A DNA stretch of 64,000 nucleotides from Brachionus manjavacas (GCA_019054805.1 JAHQIY010000010.1:1719501-1783500), one strand, 5' to 3'. Positions 44,100 through 56,349 are shown, numbered from the stretch's first letter. A program made the numbers and translations. Notes: generated by a model not told the origin, from the sequence alone.

Positions 44100-45570
44100 A
44101 AGCACATATTTATTCAAAATTTTAACAAAAAAATTAATAACATTGGATTTGAATCCAAAATCTGGTAGAAAATGAAGGCTGATTTGTGGTTTAATTGACA
44201 ATTAGCTTTTTTAAGTGCTTTTATTTGAAAATAGATTTTTAATCATATATTTATTTTATTTTCGAACAAAAAATCAACCATGGTGGTAAAAAATTAAAAT
44301 AAGTACAAAGAGCTTGATCGACCAACTGAATAAAATTGGAAGATTCGATTTCATATCTGCGCACAATTGAACATAATTGAAGAGAAGATTTATTTTCAAA
44401 ATTTTTGGCTTAACTAAATTTTAGATAGAATATTTAAAAAAAATTTTGTTTATAATAAATCGAAGAAATCTTTTGTATTTTTCTTTTTATTCATTTATAA
44501 TTTTTTTTTAATAATTGAGGAATACAACCCACAATCGTTTTTTTGGCTTGAATGGAAGATAAATTGGAGCTTTTGCTGCCTTCAAATTTGGCTAACTTAA
44601 AAGTTATTAATCATAAAATTCGATAATATCTATCGATATTCGGAATTTTATCATTTTCTATAGATAATTTTCTTTTGTTAATATTACATAATTAGAAATA
44701 TTAATTTCAACGAGTCGAGATTAATCATTCATTTGTTAAAAATGTATTTTAATTTAAGATTTATTTGTTAAACAAAATCAAATGATGTAGAGACTAGATC
44801 AAGAAGAAACAAATGACATCTTGACTTGAAAATCAGATGTTTTTTTAAAAAGCTTTAGTGGTTAAAATTTCCTTATTAATTTTTAATCTTATCTAAAAGC
44901 AAAAAAAAATTGATGCATTTAAGACATAAGCTGAAGGTATTTCATGACGGATTAATATATGATATAACCAAGAGTTTCTAAAAAACAGTAAAATTCTATT
45001 TATCAGGCAAATTTTTCATTTCAAAATCAGAGCCAATTTGTAAATACGAAAAAAGAAAATAGTATAGCAAAGAACGAATTCAGTATATTCAGAAGGTATT
45101 TGGATTTGATTTAACTTTTGTCTAATAATTTTCTATCAAAATAAGCTTAATCTTCTTCATTTTCGAGTCTATTTTAAATCAGTAAGAAATAAAAAAAAAT
45201 TCTAAGAATGAAACAAAAACATTTTTTTTAAGTAATCTCAAAAATGTCATAAGATAAAAACCAAGAAAAATTTGAAGTTCAACTTTTTCCTAATAAAATT
45301 TCGGTTTAAAATTAAATGCAATTTCAACTATTTTAAAGTTTAAGGTCACCTTTAATTTATATATATAAGTGTTAATTTAATTTTTATTTTTATGAATCAT
45401 TCCTAATCAAAAATAATGTTTTAAAATTTATTCAAAATAATGTTTTAATATCTATTTTGCATTCAATAATGAAACCTGTCCATAATTTTCAGCTTCAGTA
45501 CGAATCCTTTTTAAAGAATTTGCAAGATCTTAGCTTCTTTCCAGGCACTTGGACCAGTAACCTTAATGTA
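44100..45570. other. AT-rich stretch, no gene seen
   Basis: No supported feature. A GATAATATCTATCGATATTC semi-palindrome is at 44620. Confidence 0.4.
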
Positions 45571-45574
45571 TTAT

Positions 45575-46065
45575 AATTATAACTTAATAAGCTGCAGCAA
45601 GCCAGTGGCTCGCGGAGCTAGTAGCCAGCTATAGCAGATACGTTTTTCTTCGGATGGTATGGCTCTGTTTATGAAGAAGGTATTTCTTGGTAGACAGTTT
45701 CTCACAAATTGTCTGTAAAACTTTTTTTTTGTGCCACGAATAAGCCAGATGATCTTTCCTCTACACTATTTGGGATTCTTCAGATAGGGCAGCACCAGTT
45801 GATTCTATTTATGATCTTGTTGCATTTGAAGAATTGTATCATGTCGAATCGATCAAATCGTTCTTCAACACTTTTAATGATTTTATACTTGGAGAATTTA
45901 ATACTTGAAGTATTTCTTCGTAACTTTTGTTTCTTAATTCCTGAACGCTTTTGATGGCTCTTCGTTGCCCTTTCTCCAGTTTTTTATGTCCTGTTTCTTG
46001 TGGGGTTTCTATTCTGGGGCCGCGTATTCAATTAGAGGTCTAACGTTTGTATGAAGCCGAAAAAT
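45575..46065 (-). pseudogene. LINE family C C-terminus and 3' end
   Basis: The minus strand near 46050-45950 reads VRPLIEYAAPE, then PHKKQDIKN and WRKGNEEPSKAF, matching the VRPxLEYxxPVWxPHxKxDI region downstream of RT. After frameshifts comes KKFYRQFVRNCLPRNTFFIN then RAIPSE near 45720-45660, the usual late segment before the stop. The 3'UTR has a GCTCGCGGAGC hairpin and ends CTGCAGCTTATTAAG, as in the copies at 1.5 and 1.9 kb. Confidence 0.65.
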
Positions 46066-46069
46066 CCCT

Positions 46070-46190
46070 AGAGAAAAAAATTTCTAAGTACTAGAACTGG
46101 GTCTACTAGTTAAGGCTATTTGTTAATAAAATGTCTTGTTGTCACAGAAAACATATTATCTTTTAATAACTATTAAAAAAATTTCTAAAT
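46070..46190. other. Short spacer, nothing seen
   Basis: AT-rich with no readable motif. Confidence 0.3.
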
Positions 46191-46192
46191 AA

Positions 46193-46270
46193 AATTGGTT
46201 TAATTTTTTGTGTTTGAATTACAAAATTGAAATAACATTGAAAAAGTGCGATTTCAAATATTTTGAAATA
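46193..46270 (+). repeat. Dispersed repeat D, partial forward copy
   Basis: TTGGTTTAATTTTTTGTGTT, then GAATTACAAAATTG and CATTGAAAAAGTGCGATTTC. Confidence 0.55.
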
Positions 46271-46734
46271 ACTGTCTTCGCTCTGTTTTGCATATTTTAT
46301 AAATTAATGAATTAGAATATAATTAGAATTATATTAGAATATATTCGATAAGTTTATTTTAAATGGATTATTTTTGTTCAAAAATGTCGTATTTCGTAAA
46401 CCTACTTATTTGGCACTAAGGTTTTATTAACGGGAAAATAGCTTAAATAAATAAAAGAAATTCTTCTCATTGAATATTTTGTTTAAAAAGTTTTTTGGCG
46501 ACTTCTAGCCCAGAGAAAAATACAATATATAAAGTAAGGAAAAGAATGGAAAATAAATAATAAAAACAATAATAACAATAAAAACATGCACATGTAATAT
46601 TTTTACGTCAAAATGAACTTAGAGTGAAAAAACGATGTAGCTATTTAAAGAACTACAGCAGGATGCTGTGTCTTTTTAAAAACTATTTAACTAGCCCGCA
46701 TTTGCCTAAATCAGGCATATAATATTTCTCAAGC

Positions 46735-46960
46735 ACGTTGCTATTTTGAGAGTTTGAGCTTGTATTTTTAATGATTAAATTGATAACGAACAACGAGCGG
46801 ATCAACGATTTGGAAAGGACTAAATTAATTTTTAGGGATGAACACTACCTAGAGCTTTTGATCCTGTGAATTAGATTTACTTTTGGGACCTGTTTAAGAA
46901 TCGGTTCTATTTTGCCCTTGTCCCTCCAAGATATAAAAAATAGCGTTAACGTTTGAGACG
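46735..46960 (-). pseudogene. LINE fragment related to the 28-kb copy
   Basis: AACAACGAGCGGATCAACGA, TTTAGGGATGAACACTACC, GAGCTTTTGATC and GAATTAGATTTACTTTTGGG parallel 28125-28240 in order and spacing. The minus-strand reading frame is broken. Confidence 0.5.
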
Positions 46961-47069
46961 GGTCAATTTTGACCCAAAAAAAATTATTTAATAAAATTTT
47001 ATTGAGATTTAATTTCACAATTTTATGAAAAAAAAAGCGGATAAAAAAATAAAAATTACAAAATTAACT

Positions 47070-48360
47070 ATTTATTATTTATTTGTTTATCTGTTTCCAG
47101 CAAGAGCTCCTTCAGAAAAAAAAATACAAATAAAAAAAAATAAAATAAACTCTAAAAAGAAAAATCAAAAGGTTAAATAAAATATAATATAAATAAAATA
47201 AGTTTAAATATAGAAGGAAAAAGGATTAATTGAAAAAGAAAGTGACAGATTGTTCATGATTAAGTATTTGAAGATTCAGCTGTAAAAGAAGAGATAGCTA
47301 GGTAGCAATTACACAATGGAGTCGGGTAAGCTATGAACCTTGATTCAAAAGCTGCTTTGTATTCACTAACTAATCTGACCACCAGAGGAATAAAATTAGC
47401 CAGTCCTCTCCCGACATATCTTTCACTCAATTCAAAAAGTCGATTCGTGGCAGTAAGAAGTATAAGTTTATTTAAGGCCTCATGATGGATAATGTTAGAT
47501 GAAGTGTCATATTTTAGTTTCAGAATAGACCGTACCGCTAAATTTTGAATAACTTGAATTCTTTTCAAGTTAGTATCAGAAATAGAATTTAAACATGGGA
47601 AAGAAAAGTCTAAAATTGAATCAATTAAAGATTTATAAAGATTTTCTAATGTCTTAAAATCAAGACCCCATTTTTTATTTGATAGGTATTTTATTAAGTT
47701 TAGCCTTGAATTACACCGCTCTTTAATTTCATCTACCATGGGAGGGAAGCCCTGTTAAAAAATTTTACTATTTTTTGAATAAGGAAGAATAAGTTATCAG
47801 CTGTTCGCCTAAATTTTCTGAACCCTGATTGTTCCTCAATAAGAAGAGAGTTGCTTTCTAGGAAATAATATATTCTTTTAGATATTATGCGTTCAAGTAA
47901 TTTACCTAGATTAATTGTCATACTTATGGGACGATAATTAGATGGGTCTTGTATCGGAGATATTTTTTTTGGAATCATAGAAATTTTAGCTATTTTTCAG
48001 GCTTTAGGAACCGTTTTCTAAGCTAAGGTTAAAAAGATCAATTTTTTCATATAGGGTAATATTAGGCAGGTTTTTAAACATTTGATTATGCAGTAAATCA
48101 AGGCCTGGTCCCGCTATATCCTTTAATTTGTTAAGTGAATTTTTAAGCTCACTTAGAGTAATCGGTGCATTAAAAATATTTGCTCCTTTCTGCTTAGAAA
48201 ATTCAAATTAGTGTTTACTACCTCACAGGGCTTATTCTGATTCTTCAAATCAAGAAATGGCCAAAAAATGTGGCTAAACAGTTTGGACAAATAATAGTTT
48301 TTATTTGTTCCGAGTGATTTTTGAAAACAAACCCTTGACCATGAAAACATGTTTCGGAAC
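47070..48360 (-). pseudogene. LINE family A with internal RT deletion
   Basis: On the minus strand, 48360-48000 carries MFSWSRVCFQKSLGTNK, then NAPITLSELKNSLNKLKD and AGPGLDLLHNQMFKNLP, the linker before the RT. 47978-47733 reads PIQDPSNYRPISM, LGKLLERIISKRIYYFLE, EEQSGFRKFRRTADNLFFL, RT motifs 1-2. The next ORF (47739-47260) jumps to the C-terminal domain: LYKSLIDSILDFSFPCLNS, IQNLAVRSILKLKYD, YPTPLCNCYLAISS. The catalytic palm with YADD is therefore deleted at about 47740-47760. The 3'UTR and TTATTTATTTGTTTATCTG tail at about 47070-47095 complete the element. Confidence 0.8.
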
Positions 48361-48364
48361 TTTT

Positions 48365-48645
48365 ATTGTTGATTTTTGTACAAAAAAAAAATCTTCCTTA
48401 AATATTTTATTATTTTAAATTTCATCTAAATAAAATTTAAAATTGCCAATAAACTGTAAAAAAAAGATAATTTTTTGTACAAAAATTAAATTTTCAGTAA
48501 AATTCGCTAGTTATGAAGTCACTTGTTTCATTTTAAATGCTAAGACTTTATTTTTCTTTTTATTTAAAAGATTATTTCAATTTTACAAAGGATTCAATAG
48601 CTTTCACAAATCTAAATAAATCTTCGGAAAAATAAATTTCAATTC
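48365..48645. other. Spacer between LINE copies
   Basis: AT-rich with no readable motif. GGATTCAATAGCTTTCACAA (48592) recurs at 49920, a short duplication. Confidence 0.4.
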
Positions 48646-48649
48646 AATT

Positions 48650-49950
48650 CAATTTCAAGGTTAATCAACAGGCTAGTGCCCATCTTCATGAGAACGATTA
48701 ACACTTCATATATTTAAATTCATTATTAACACAAATTTAAAATGTTAAAATAAAAATACATAAAATTATGAAAAAAATTTGATTAGAGTTATTGATTTAA
48801 TAGTAATTTTTCTTGATCACAAAGCAATTTATTAATCTTGAATAAAAATGTTCAAAGGTTTTTTCTCCGCTTTTTGACTTGGTTCAATAAGGTTGTTATT
48901 GTTCCTTTGTTGCTTCTTTTGAAAAAATGCATAAAAGCGTAGAGCAATAGTCAAAATAAGGGAGAATAAAGGTCTAAAAAAACTGGATCTATACTGATGT
49001 AGCAAGATAGAAAATTCTCTTGATAGAAAATAATTTCCTATTAACTTGAATTGATAAATTAGATGCAAATTTGGTAAAACTAAGATCTTGATCAATTATG
49101 AAACCTAAAAAACAGATTTCCTTTACAACTATTATGTCTTCAATCACTCTAATCTTTTCAGGATATAATTTTTTCCTATTTTCAAAAATCATGAAAAAAG
49201 TTTTTGACCAGTTTATATCAATTCTGTTAAAAATACACCATTCATTTAAATTTTTTGTTGTAACATTTAATTTTATCAAAGTTTTTTCAAGGTCATTTTC
49301 AGAGATACTTATTGTTGTATCATCAGCAAACATTTTGATGTTTAAATTTTTAAATAAAAATAGTAAATCATTAACAAAAATAATAAATAGCAGTGGACCC
49401 AGGACAGATCCTTGTGGGACACCTAGCTTTAGTTTTAATGGATTATACATTTAAAATCCAATTCTAACTATCTGAGATCTATTTTCAAAATAGTTTGAAA
49501 GAAGACCCAAAGAAGAATTATCAAAACCATAGTGAAAAAGTTTTAAAAGTAATAAATTTAAATCAATAACATCAAATGCTTTCCTAAAGTCAATAAACAG
49601 AGAAACAGTTGTTTGTTTTTTTCTTTAGCTTTATTTATTTCACTTAAATACTCATGGATTAGTGTTTGACATGAATGTCCATTTTTAAAACCATGTTGTC
49701 CATTATATAAAATCATATTCGATTCGAAATAATAAGATATCTGTTTTGCCAAAAGTTTTTCAAATATTTTTGCTATTGGTGATAGGATAGATATCCCCCG
49801 ACAATTGTTTATATATGACCTGTCACCTATATTTTTAAATAAAGGATTAACAATGGCAATTTTCCAGTCTTCCGGAATATTTTTAAAAAATAAACGATTA
49901 TTAAAGACCTAATTTTCAAAGGATTCAATAGCTTTCACAAATCTAAACAA
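48650..49950 (-). pseudogene. LINE family B, RT domain with C-terminal deletion
   Basis: On the minus strand, KIFEKLLAKQISYYFESNM (about 49770), YNGQHGFKNGHSCQTLIHEY, then after a frameshift DLNLLLLKLFHYGF. The ORF 49450-48989 has LGVPQGSVLGPLLFIIFVND (motif 4) and NIKMFADDTTISIS (catalytic FADD at about 49340), then NEWCIFNRIDINWSKT and CFLGFIIDQDLSFTK. It then breaks. 49095-48832 ends NNNLIEPSQKAEKK, matching NNNLIELMAKSKSGEKT of the 63-kb copy. The tail with CAACAGGCTAGTGCC is at 48670. The FADD, GVPQGS and FLGF motifs are intact, making this the best preserved RT here, though stops and a frameshift kill it. Confidence 0.8.
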
Positions 49951-50028
49951 ATCTTCGGAAAAATAAATATTAAATCTTCATCAAAAAATAAATAAATCGC
50001 CAAAATCTATTAAAAGGCTCATTACTCT

Positions 50029-50720
50029 CTAAAAAAGTGATACGAATATTTTTTTTCTTAATTGACTCCTTGTGGAGCATAGGGTCATTACTTTTGATTT
50101 CCTTTCAAGTCGATCTTTTGCCTTTACCCTTACTTCTCCCCATGTTATTCCCATTTCTATGAGCTCTTTCGTGATTGTTGACCTCCAAGTTACTGCTGTT
50201 CGAAACCCTTTAGGTGTCCATTGAAGGGCTCTTTTAGGTTTCCGTGTTACTTTCATTCTGAGTACATGTCCAAGCCATCGCAGTCTTTTATTCTTAATAC
50301 ACTGAATTAATGGCTCTGAATTTGTTCTTGTGTATTGGTCAGCATTTGATAATGTCTCAGGTAAGTGTATCCCAAGGATCCTCCATAGACTTCCAGTGTG
50401 GAAGGTGACAGGTCATAAGATCGAAAAATGTTACACAAGGTTTTTCTGTGTATGCTATCAAAGACTTTCTTGAAGTCAAGAAGTAAAGATACAGGGGACT
50501 ATTTAATTCCAGACTTTGTTCAATGATGTTCCTAAGTGCAAATGTCTGATCTATGAATCCTCTACATCGTATTAATCCTGCAGAACTCTTTGCTTCCAAT
50601 TGAGTAATTCATCGCCAATTGTCACAGATCATTTTGTTACCTTTCTTAGGAAGCTTAACCATTAGACCTTTTGGCCAGTCTTCTGGTATGAAAACACGAA
50701 TACTGACGATGAAACACGAT
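50029..50720 (-). pseudogene. LINE family F fragment (RT motif 2 plus C-terminal tail)
   Basis: On the minus strand, 50599-50357 reads AGLIRCRGFIDQTFALRNII, EQSLELNSPLYLYFLTSRKS, an RT region of the RGC-IDQIFALR type. 50280-50029 reads RMKVTRKPKRALQWTPKGFR and ITKELIEMGITWGEVRVKAK, DRLERKSKVMTLCSTRS. That is the characteristic end (RxALxWxPxGxRxxGRPxxTW, AxDRxxWRxxVxxLCSxRS) of a widespread animal LINE group. The middle, including YADD, is deleted between the two pieces. Confidence 0.75.
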
Positions 50721-50724
50721 TAAT

Positions 50725-52690
50725 TTTTATCCGATTCTTTTTTTATTTTTAAAATTATTTATCAAGTAGTTTCAAAAAAAGGTTAAAAGTTGTTTTAAGA
50801 ATCAGAGAAAAGCATACAAGTCTTTTAATTTAATAATTTAAAAAAATTGATATAATTCAGAAATAAAAGGTGATTTTTTCAATCAACAGTCTTTTTAGAA
50901 GGTAATGAACCTTTTGAAAACTAATTTTTTAATTCTTTTTAAAAGAATTTGGCGATTTATTTATTTTGTCAAAGATTTGTGTTTTTTTTTTCATAATCGA
51001 CTAGAAGGATCGCTCAAGGAATTTTAAGCCTCTTGTAAGATCATCAAAAAAAAAAGGTCTAAATAACAAAATGTTGCAGTCCTAGAACAAATTTAGACTT
51101 TTTCATTTATTTGACTCGATTTTATTAAAGAAATAGATTGTTTGAGCTATTGTCTTGAAGCTAAGTTTATTTTTAATATTTTATTAAATAAATATCTTAA
51201 ATAGCTCTGAGCAATTAAATTCTTTCACCATTTTTAAAAAGAATTTTGAATATGAAAAAAAAGGAATAATTGTCACTAAAAATTATTTGCACTTGTTTAT
51301 TTGTAAGCTGTGTAAGCGAGATATGGTTTCTTGTACTCAAAGTCATTGTTGGAGAATATTTTTTTTTTAATATAGAAATATTATAATAGAAAAATATTTT
51401 AGAGAAAATATATGTGTAGCCAATAAATGGGTGACACAATAAAAGAATATTTAAAAGTGACATCTTCTAAATATTGAAAGTATATTATAAAGTTACTTTG
51501 TTTTCAAGATATTAAATTTTCGTAAGTCTTTGGGTATGACATATGTAATAATTTTTTTAATTAAAATTCATGCTATATTAATTGCTCACTGGAAAAAATC
51601 GCTAGAGATTACATTAGTTATTTTTTAATTATGCTTTAAATATTTATTGGAAAAATTGAATGGGACAAATTGATTCAGATTGAAGAGACGTAAAATTGGG
51701 GTAAGAAAAAAACTTTATTAAAAAACTAGAAACTCTTCTTGCCTTAAACGTTGGGGATAAAACAGCTAAAACCTAAAAAAAGTGCTCAATATCAAATCTG
51801 AATAGGGTTCTAATTTGCAGGATTAATTACAAAAATTTTGCATCAAATTCATTCTATCCTTAAATCTTAATCTTATTTATTTTATTTTATTTCAAAATTA
51901 AAGTGAAGATTTTGTTTAAATTTTGTGCCTAGAAAGACTGTTGAGGCATTGAATGAAATTTTTGAACCCATGGATTTACATTATAGCAGAATTTTGTTTT
52001 TTTTGGTTGAAAATTTTACAGAAAAAGAGAGTTTTTTTGTGCAGCTCAAGAATATCATTAATAAAAATTAAAAAAAAACATTAGTAACAGTTCCCTGTGG
52101 GACAAGCGTTTCAATGTTTTCACGGTAATTAATCTTAAAAAAGATCATACGATAAAAAAAAATTCACCCACTACAGCCGATAGAGACAACATCCACATAA
52201 ATACATTTGAATTCCTCCCTGCTTCAAAATATTGTAGATGCCATGACAATTGATTTTAAATCAATCTGTCAGTAAAAACTTAAGTTTTTTTTGATCATTT
52301 TTAATTAATAAATAAAAAAGCAGAAAACGTCTTGTCTTGAAAATTGGAAATAATTTTGGTCTATGATCTATAGCCATCTATCAGCCAGCAATTAGATTCC
52401 TTTCTTGTACCATTCTGTTTTTGGCACTAAAATCACTTTGCACTTATCTTCAACTTGGCTTTAGTAAGTAAAATTTTTTCCTCTGGGAAAGATGGCAACC
52501 AGAAACAGGAAAGCTTGAACTAAATGTTCTACGAACTCTCTTCAATTTTTTCCGTAGTTCTACGCTCTTTTTCAATTCAAGCATTATCTTGAGAAACAAG
52601 ACTTAGCTCTAGGTTGACCATAAAACTACCTAAAACTCAGGTAGTTTAAAAAAATAGATTTTCGAAAAGTAAATTAAAATAAAGACTAAA
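50725..52690. other. AT-rich stretch, no gene seen
   Basis: No supported feature. A minus-strand ORF at 51215-51463 has no motif. Confidence 0.4.
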
Positions 52691-52704
52691 TTACTAAAAA
52701 GACT

Positions 52705-52845
52705 CAAACTTCTGCTCATCCGAAGCCCTAAACCCTAAACCAGGGCTTCGCCCCGGACCCCTTTGACCTAAGCCTGAACCTAAGCCTAAGCTTTGAACCG
52801 GACTTTACCTCGGACCCCGACGCGTTGAACCCGCTTTTATTTTAG
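52705..52845. repeat. GC-rich islet with CCTAA-type words and a GC hairpin
   Basis: In an AT-rich surrounding, this about 140 bp is GC-rich. It includes CCCTAAACCCTAAACCAGGG, then GGGCTTCGCCC (a perfect small hairpin), GACCTAAGCCTGAACCTAAG and CCTAAGC. The words form an irregular short tandem pattern. No open frame is convincing. Confidence 0.6.
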
Positions 52846-52849
52846 ATGA

Positions 52850-54275
52850 GTTTTTATTAAAAAAAGGGTTTTTTTGTTTAAAAATATCGATATCGATATT
52901 CATATAATTTTTCTTTTCTTTTTAAAACTGGACAATCCTTAATTTTCTCCATTAAGATTATTTTTATTTTATTCTTCAAAAAATTAAAAAGTTTTTTTTT
53001 CAAATAATCGAATAATAGTTTTTTAAAAAATTTTGTGCATAACTGAATTTTTTCTGGATTCTAAAAAACGCAACGTAAAAAATTTGTATTTATATATATT
53101 ATCTTGCTAGCAATTATTTATTTTAGGAAATTTTCTAAAATAGCAAAAAAGTAAAACAGAACTGGTTAAAAAAGTAAAAAAGTAAAATTGAATTGATTAA
53201 GCAAATTTCTTTAATTGTAAAATAGCAAAATAGTTATAATGAACTTTTGGAGAATTTTTCTAAAAAAGTAAAAAAGTGATTTTTTATGTCAACTGGACAT
53301 TTATCGATACAGTACAAAAAATAAAATAACTAACTGGGCAACATAAATTAAAATTCAGACAGAGTTGTCATTTCATGATTTTTCTGAAAAATTAAACATT
53401 TTTGGTTAAAATCATGACTGTAAAAAGGTTTACTGCTTAAAGCTTTAAAAGGAATCTAAATCATAAAATCATTGTAAAATTCCATATTTGCAAAAATTTT
53501 AAACATTTTTTTAACACTTAAAAAATTTGGAAGGCAAACTGAAGTTTATGATCAAATGTAAATTTCAGATCAAAATTTTTAGTTTCTGATTTAAAAAAAA
53601 TTAATTTTTTTCAATTTTTTAAATACTAAATTTTTAAACTTTATTAAACATGATTTGTTTCATCTTTAATTGGGAAGAAAATTATATGAATTTTTTTCTG
53701 AAGTAAAATAAAATCTAAATCAATATTTTTAAAATTTGCAATACAAAATTTAACTTGGTTTTATTGTAAAATATTTTAATTAATATTGAAATATCATTTA
53801 AAGCCATAATTTGGATGCTTTAATCTGGATTTTAAATTTGTCTTTAAAATTTTCAAATAAATATTTAATAAAAATCAATTTAAGATCAGGAAAAAAATTT
53901 TTTTTTTATTTGATTAAGATAATAAACATTTTGTGTTTAATTAAAAAAAATTTTAGAAAAGCTTTTTTCATTATTTTTTTTAAGATTTTAATCTACTGAG
54001 TTTTGATCATGAACTTCAAGTTACCTCTTTTTAATTATTACTTCTCAATGGATCACATTTTTGTGATCAAAAGTGAACAAAAAAATTTAAATTAAAATAG
54101 GATCTATTTTTTGGTTATCTTAGAAATTTTTAATTTTAAAATATAATTATATTTAAATTTATATACATCTGAGATCAATTTTAAATATAACTATATTTTA
54201 ATATTCAAAGTTTTAAAATTGCAATCGAAAATAAATGAATGGCTACAAAAAATCGAGCCTAGAGTTAATTTCACA
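52850..54275. other. AT-rich stretch, no gene seen
   Basis: AAAAAAGTAAAAAAGT words repeat around 53145-53275. No coding feature is supported. Confidence 0.4.
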
Positions 54276-54410
54276 TTTACAGTGCTGCTATGAAACGAGG
54301 CTGCGATGAATTTACAATATTTTACGTAAAGTAACGTTAATTCACCAAATTTGACGATAAAATACGTGAAATGACAAATTCTAGAAAACGTCATTTGACG
54401 TAAAATTTGG

Positions 54411-54921
54411 GGGGCTTGTCAATTCTATGACCACATGATCACAAAATTTACATAAATTTCGTAGCTTGTAAAAAATAAGACCCCGTGGTCACCAAATTTA
54501 CTTTAAAAAAGAATTATGTAAATTACAAGAACACTTTTATTTTAAATTAAAAAAAAAATTAGTAGTGTGCGTCAAATTGACAATTCAATATAAATAAATA
54601 TTTGAAAAATTAAATTATTTTCTTTATTTTTGGATATAAATAATTTAATTTTGGGGTTGGTGCTTGGCTTACTGATTAATTAAACGTTGTGAATATAATT
54701 TAAGAAAAAGAAAATAATTTAATTTTTCAAATATTTATTTTTATTAAATTGTCAATTTGACGCACACTACTAATTTATTTTTTAATTTAAAATAAAAGTG
54801 TTCTTGTAATTTACATAATTCTTTTTTAAAGTAAATTTGGTGACCACGGGGTCTTATTTTTTACAAGCTACGAAATTTATGTAAATTTTGTGATCATGTG
54901 GTCATAGAATTGACAAGCCCC
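54411..54921. mobile_element. Palindromic MITE nested in the Tc1-like element
   Basis: GGGGCTTGTCAATTCTATGA and TCATAGAATTGACAAGCCCC are exact inverse ends. Inside, GACCCCGTGGTCACCAAATT pairs with AATTTGGTGACCACGGGGTC, and TAGTAGTGTGCGTCAAATTG pairs with CAATTTGACGCACACTACTA. Flanking AAATTTG on both sides is a 7-bp (possibly 8-bp) target duplication, suggesting a hAT-like origin. It was inserted after the Tc1-like element, whose arm it interrupts. Confidence 0.8.
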
Positions 54922-55404
54922 AAATTTGGTCAAACACAAAATTGCCAAAATTTTTGGAAAAAATCGAAAATTCCGTAAAAAAAAATTTTTACTTTTTTTC
55001 ATTGAAAATTTTTAATTTTTAATTTTTTTTTTTTTAATTTTTTTAATTTTTTAATTTTTTGTATCGAATTTTTTTTTTTGACCAAAATTTACGTAAAATA
55101 TTGTTATTTTCGGTTAAAAAAAGTCAAAAAAAGTCAAAAATGGAAAATTTATTTACAACTTAGTAATTTTAACTAATAAAAAAATAAAAGTCTTGAGTCA
55201 ATTTTCGGGTTTAAGTCCCATTAACCTTTAAGTTTTATTTCCCTTTTTCGAAAGTTACACCAACTGGAACAAATGGTTTAAGTTCGGCTACATATTGGAA
55301 AAAATTAATTTAGAGAATGGCTTTTTTTTTTCTTAAAAACTTACTCTTAATTCAGATCATTTCACTGGGGTGGTTTTTAACGTAATAACCAAGAGTTTTA
55401 ACTA

Positions 55405-55729
55405 CACCAAGACAACGAACCAAAACATAAGTCTGTAATTTGCAGCAGTTTTTTGGAATTAAATGGGGTGACATGGGTAAGAGTCTAATAAGATTTTTTT
55501 GTATCTAAAGTCTAAAGTGAAGAATTCATTTTTAGATAAAATCTCCACCAAAATCTCTAGACCTAAATCCGATTGAACTTTTATGGAATGAATTAAAGGT
55601 GTTTGTAAGACAAAAGAATATTTTAAGTGACTCGGATCTATTTAAAGCCATACAGAGTTTTTACAAAACTCTGGTAAAAAAGTAAAAAAGGTTGTAATCG
55701 AGAGAAACGGAGATTGGTCAAATCATTAA
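55405..55729 (+). pseudogene. Tc1-type transposase catalytic end, with an intron
   Basis: Exon a reads HQDNEPKHKSVICSSFLEL, NGVTW to 55476. A 59-nt GTAAGAG...TTTTTAG intron follows (55477-55535). Exon b reads IKSPPKSLDLNPIELLWNEL, KVFVRQKNILSDSDLFKAI, QSFYKTL. With the intron removed there are exactly 34 residues between the D of QDN and the E of LNPIE, the D34E spacing of Tc1 transposases, which supports the splice. A one-base frameshift near 55675 precedes the final KKVVIERNGDWSNH and the stop at 55727-55729. The first catalytic Asp and the paired HTH domains were not found. Confidence 0.75.
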
Positions 55730-55999
55730 TTTTGTTTAAAAATTCGATTTTAAAAACTTTCAATGAAAAAAAATAAAAAAAAAATTTTTTTTACGGAATT
55801 TTCGATTTTTTCCAAAAATTTTGGCAATTTTGTGTTTGACCAAATTTGACTAAAAATTACGTAAAAAAACGTTAATTTTACGTCAAATGACTTTTTCTAG
55901 AATTTGTAATTTCACGTAATTTATCGTCAAATTTGGTGAATTAACGTTATTTTACGTAAAATATTGTGAATTCATCGTATCATAGCAGCACTGTACATA

Positions 56000-56265
56000 A
56001 AAAGTAAAGGCAAAAGTTTCAAAATCAATTTTGACTTTTGGATCAAAAATATAATCGATACCAGCAGTCAAAAAATTATCAATTAAATTAAATTTTTAAT
56101 AAAAATTTTTTTTTTAAAGATTAATTTAACTTTAACAAACCTTGTTTCATTCATAAAAACTGCATTTTGAAAAAACCGAAATTAGATTTACATTATTTGG
56201 AGAAAACTTGTTAAAAAAAATGTCTCTGAGTTTTAAATAGCAAATTCGGTTTAGCAATATCTCAC
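56000..56265. other. AT-rich spacer
   Basis: Nothing seen. Confidence 0.3.
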
Positions 56266-56269
56266 AAAG

Positions 56270-56345
56270 GTTTTAATTTATTTATTAATTACAAAATTCA
56301 ACAGGCTAGTTCTCAAAATACAAAAGAGTTTAGTACTGAATTAGA
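56270..56345 (-). repeat. LINE family B tail fragment
   Basis: TTTATTTATTAATTACAAAA, then TTCAACAGGCTAGTTCTC. Same end as 11.6, 48.7 and 63.6 kb. Confidence 0.45.
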
Positions 56346-56349
56346 AAAG

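Larger units (their letters stand above)
54280..55993 (+). mobile_element. Tc1-like DNA transposon, defective
   Basis: The left end CAGTGCTGCTATGAAACGAG and right end CGTATCATAGCAGCACTG are inverse, flanked by TA at 54278-54279 and 55994-55995. Long inner arms also pair: TTACAATATTTTACGTAAA with TTTACGTAAAATATTGTGAA, and AAAATTGCCAAAATTTTTGG with CCAAAAATTTTGGCAATTTT. The interior encodes the end of a D34E transposase. The left arm is split by the nested MITE at 54411-54921. Ends match the fold-back element at 34.8 kb, which is probably a derivative. Confidence 0.8.
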
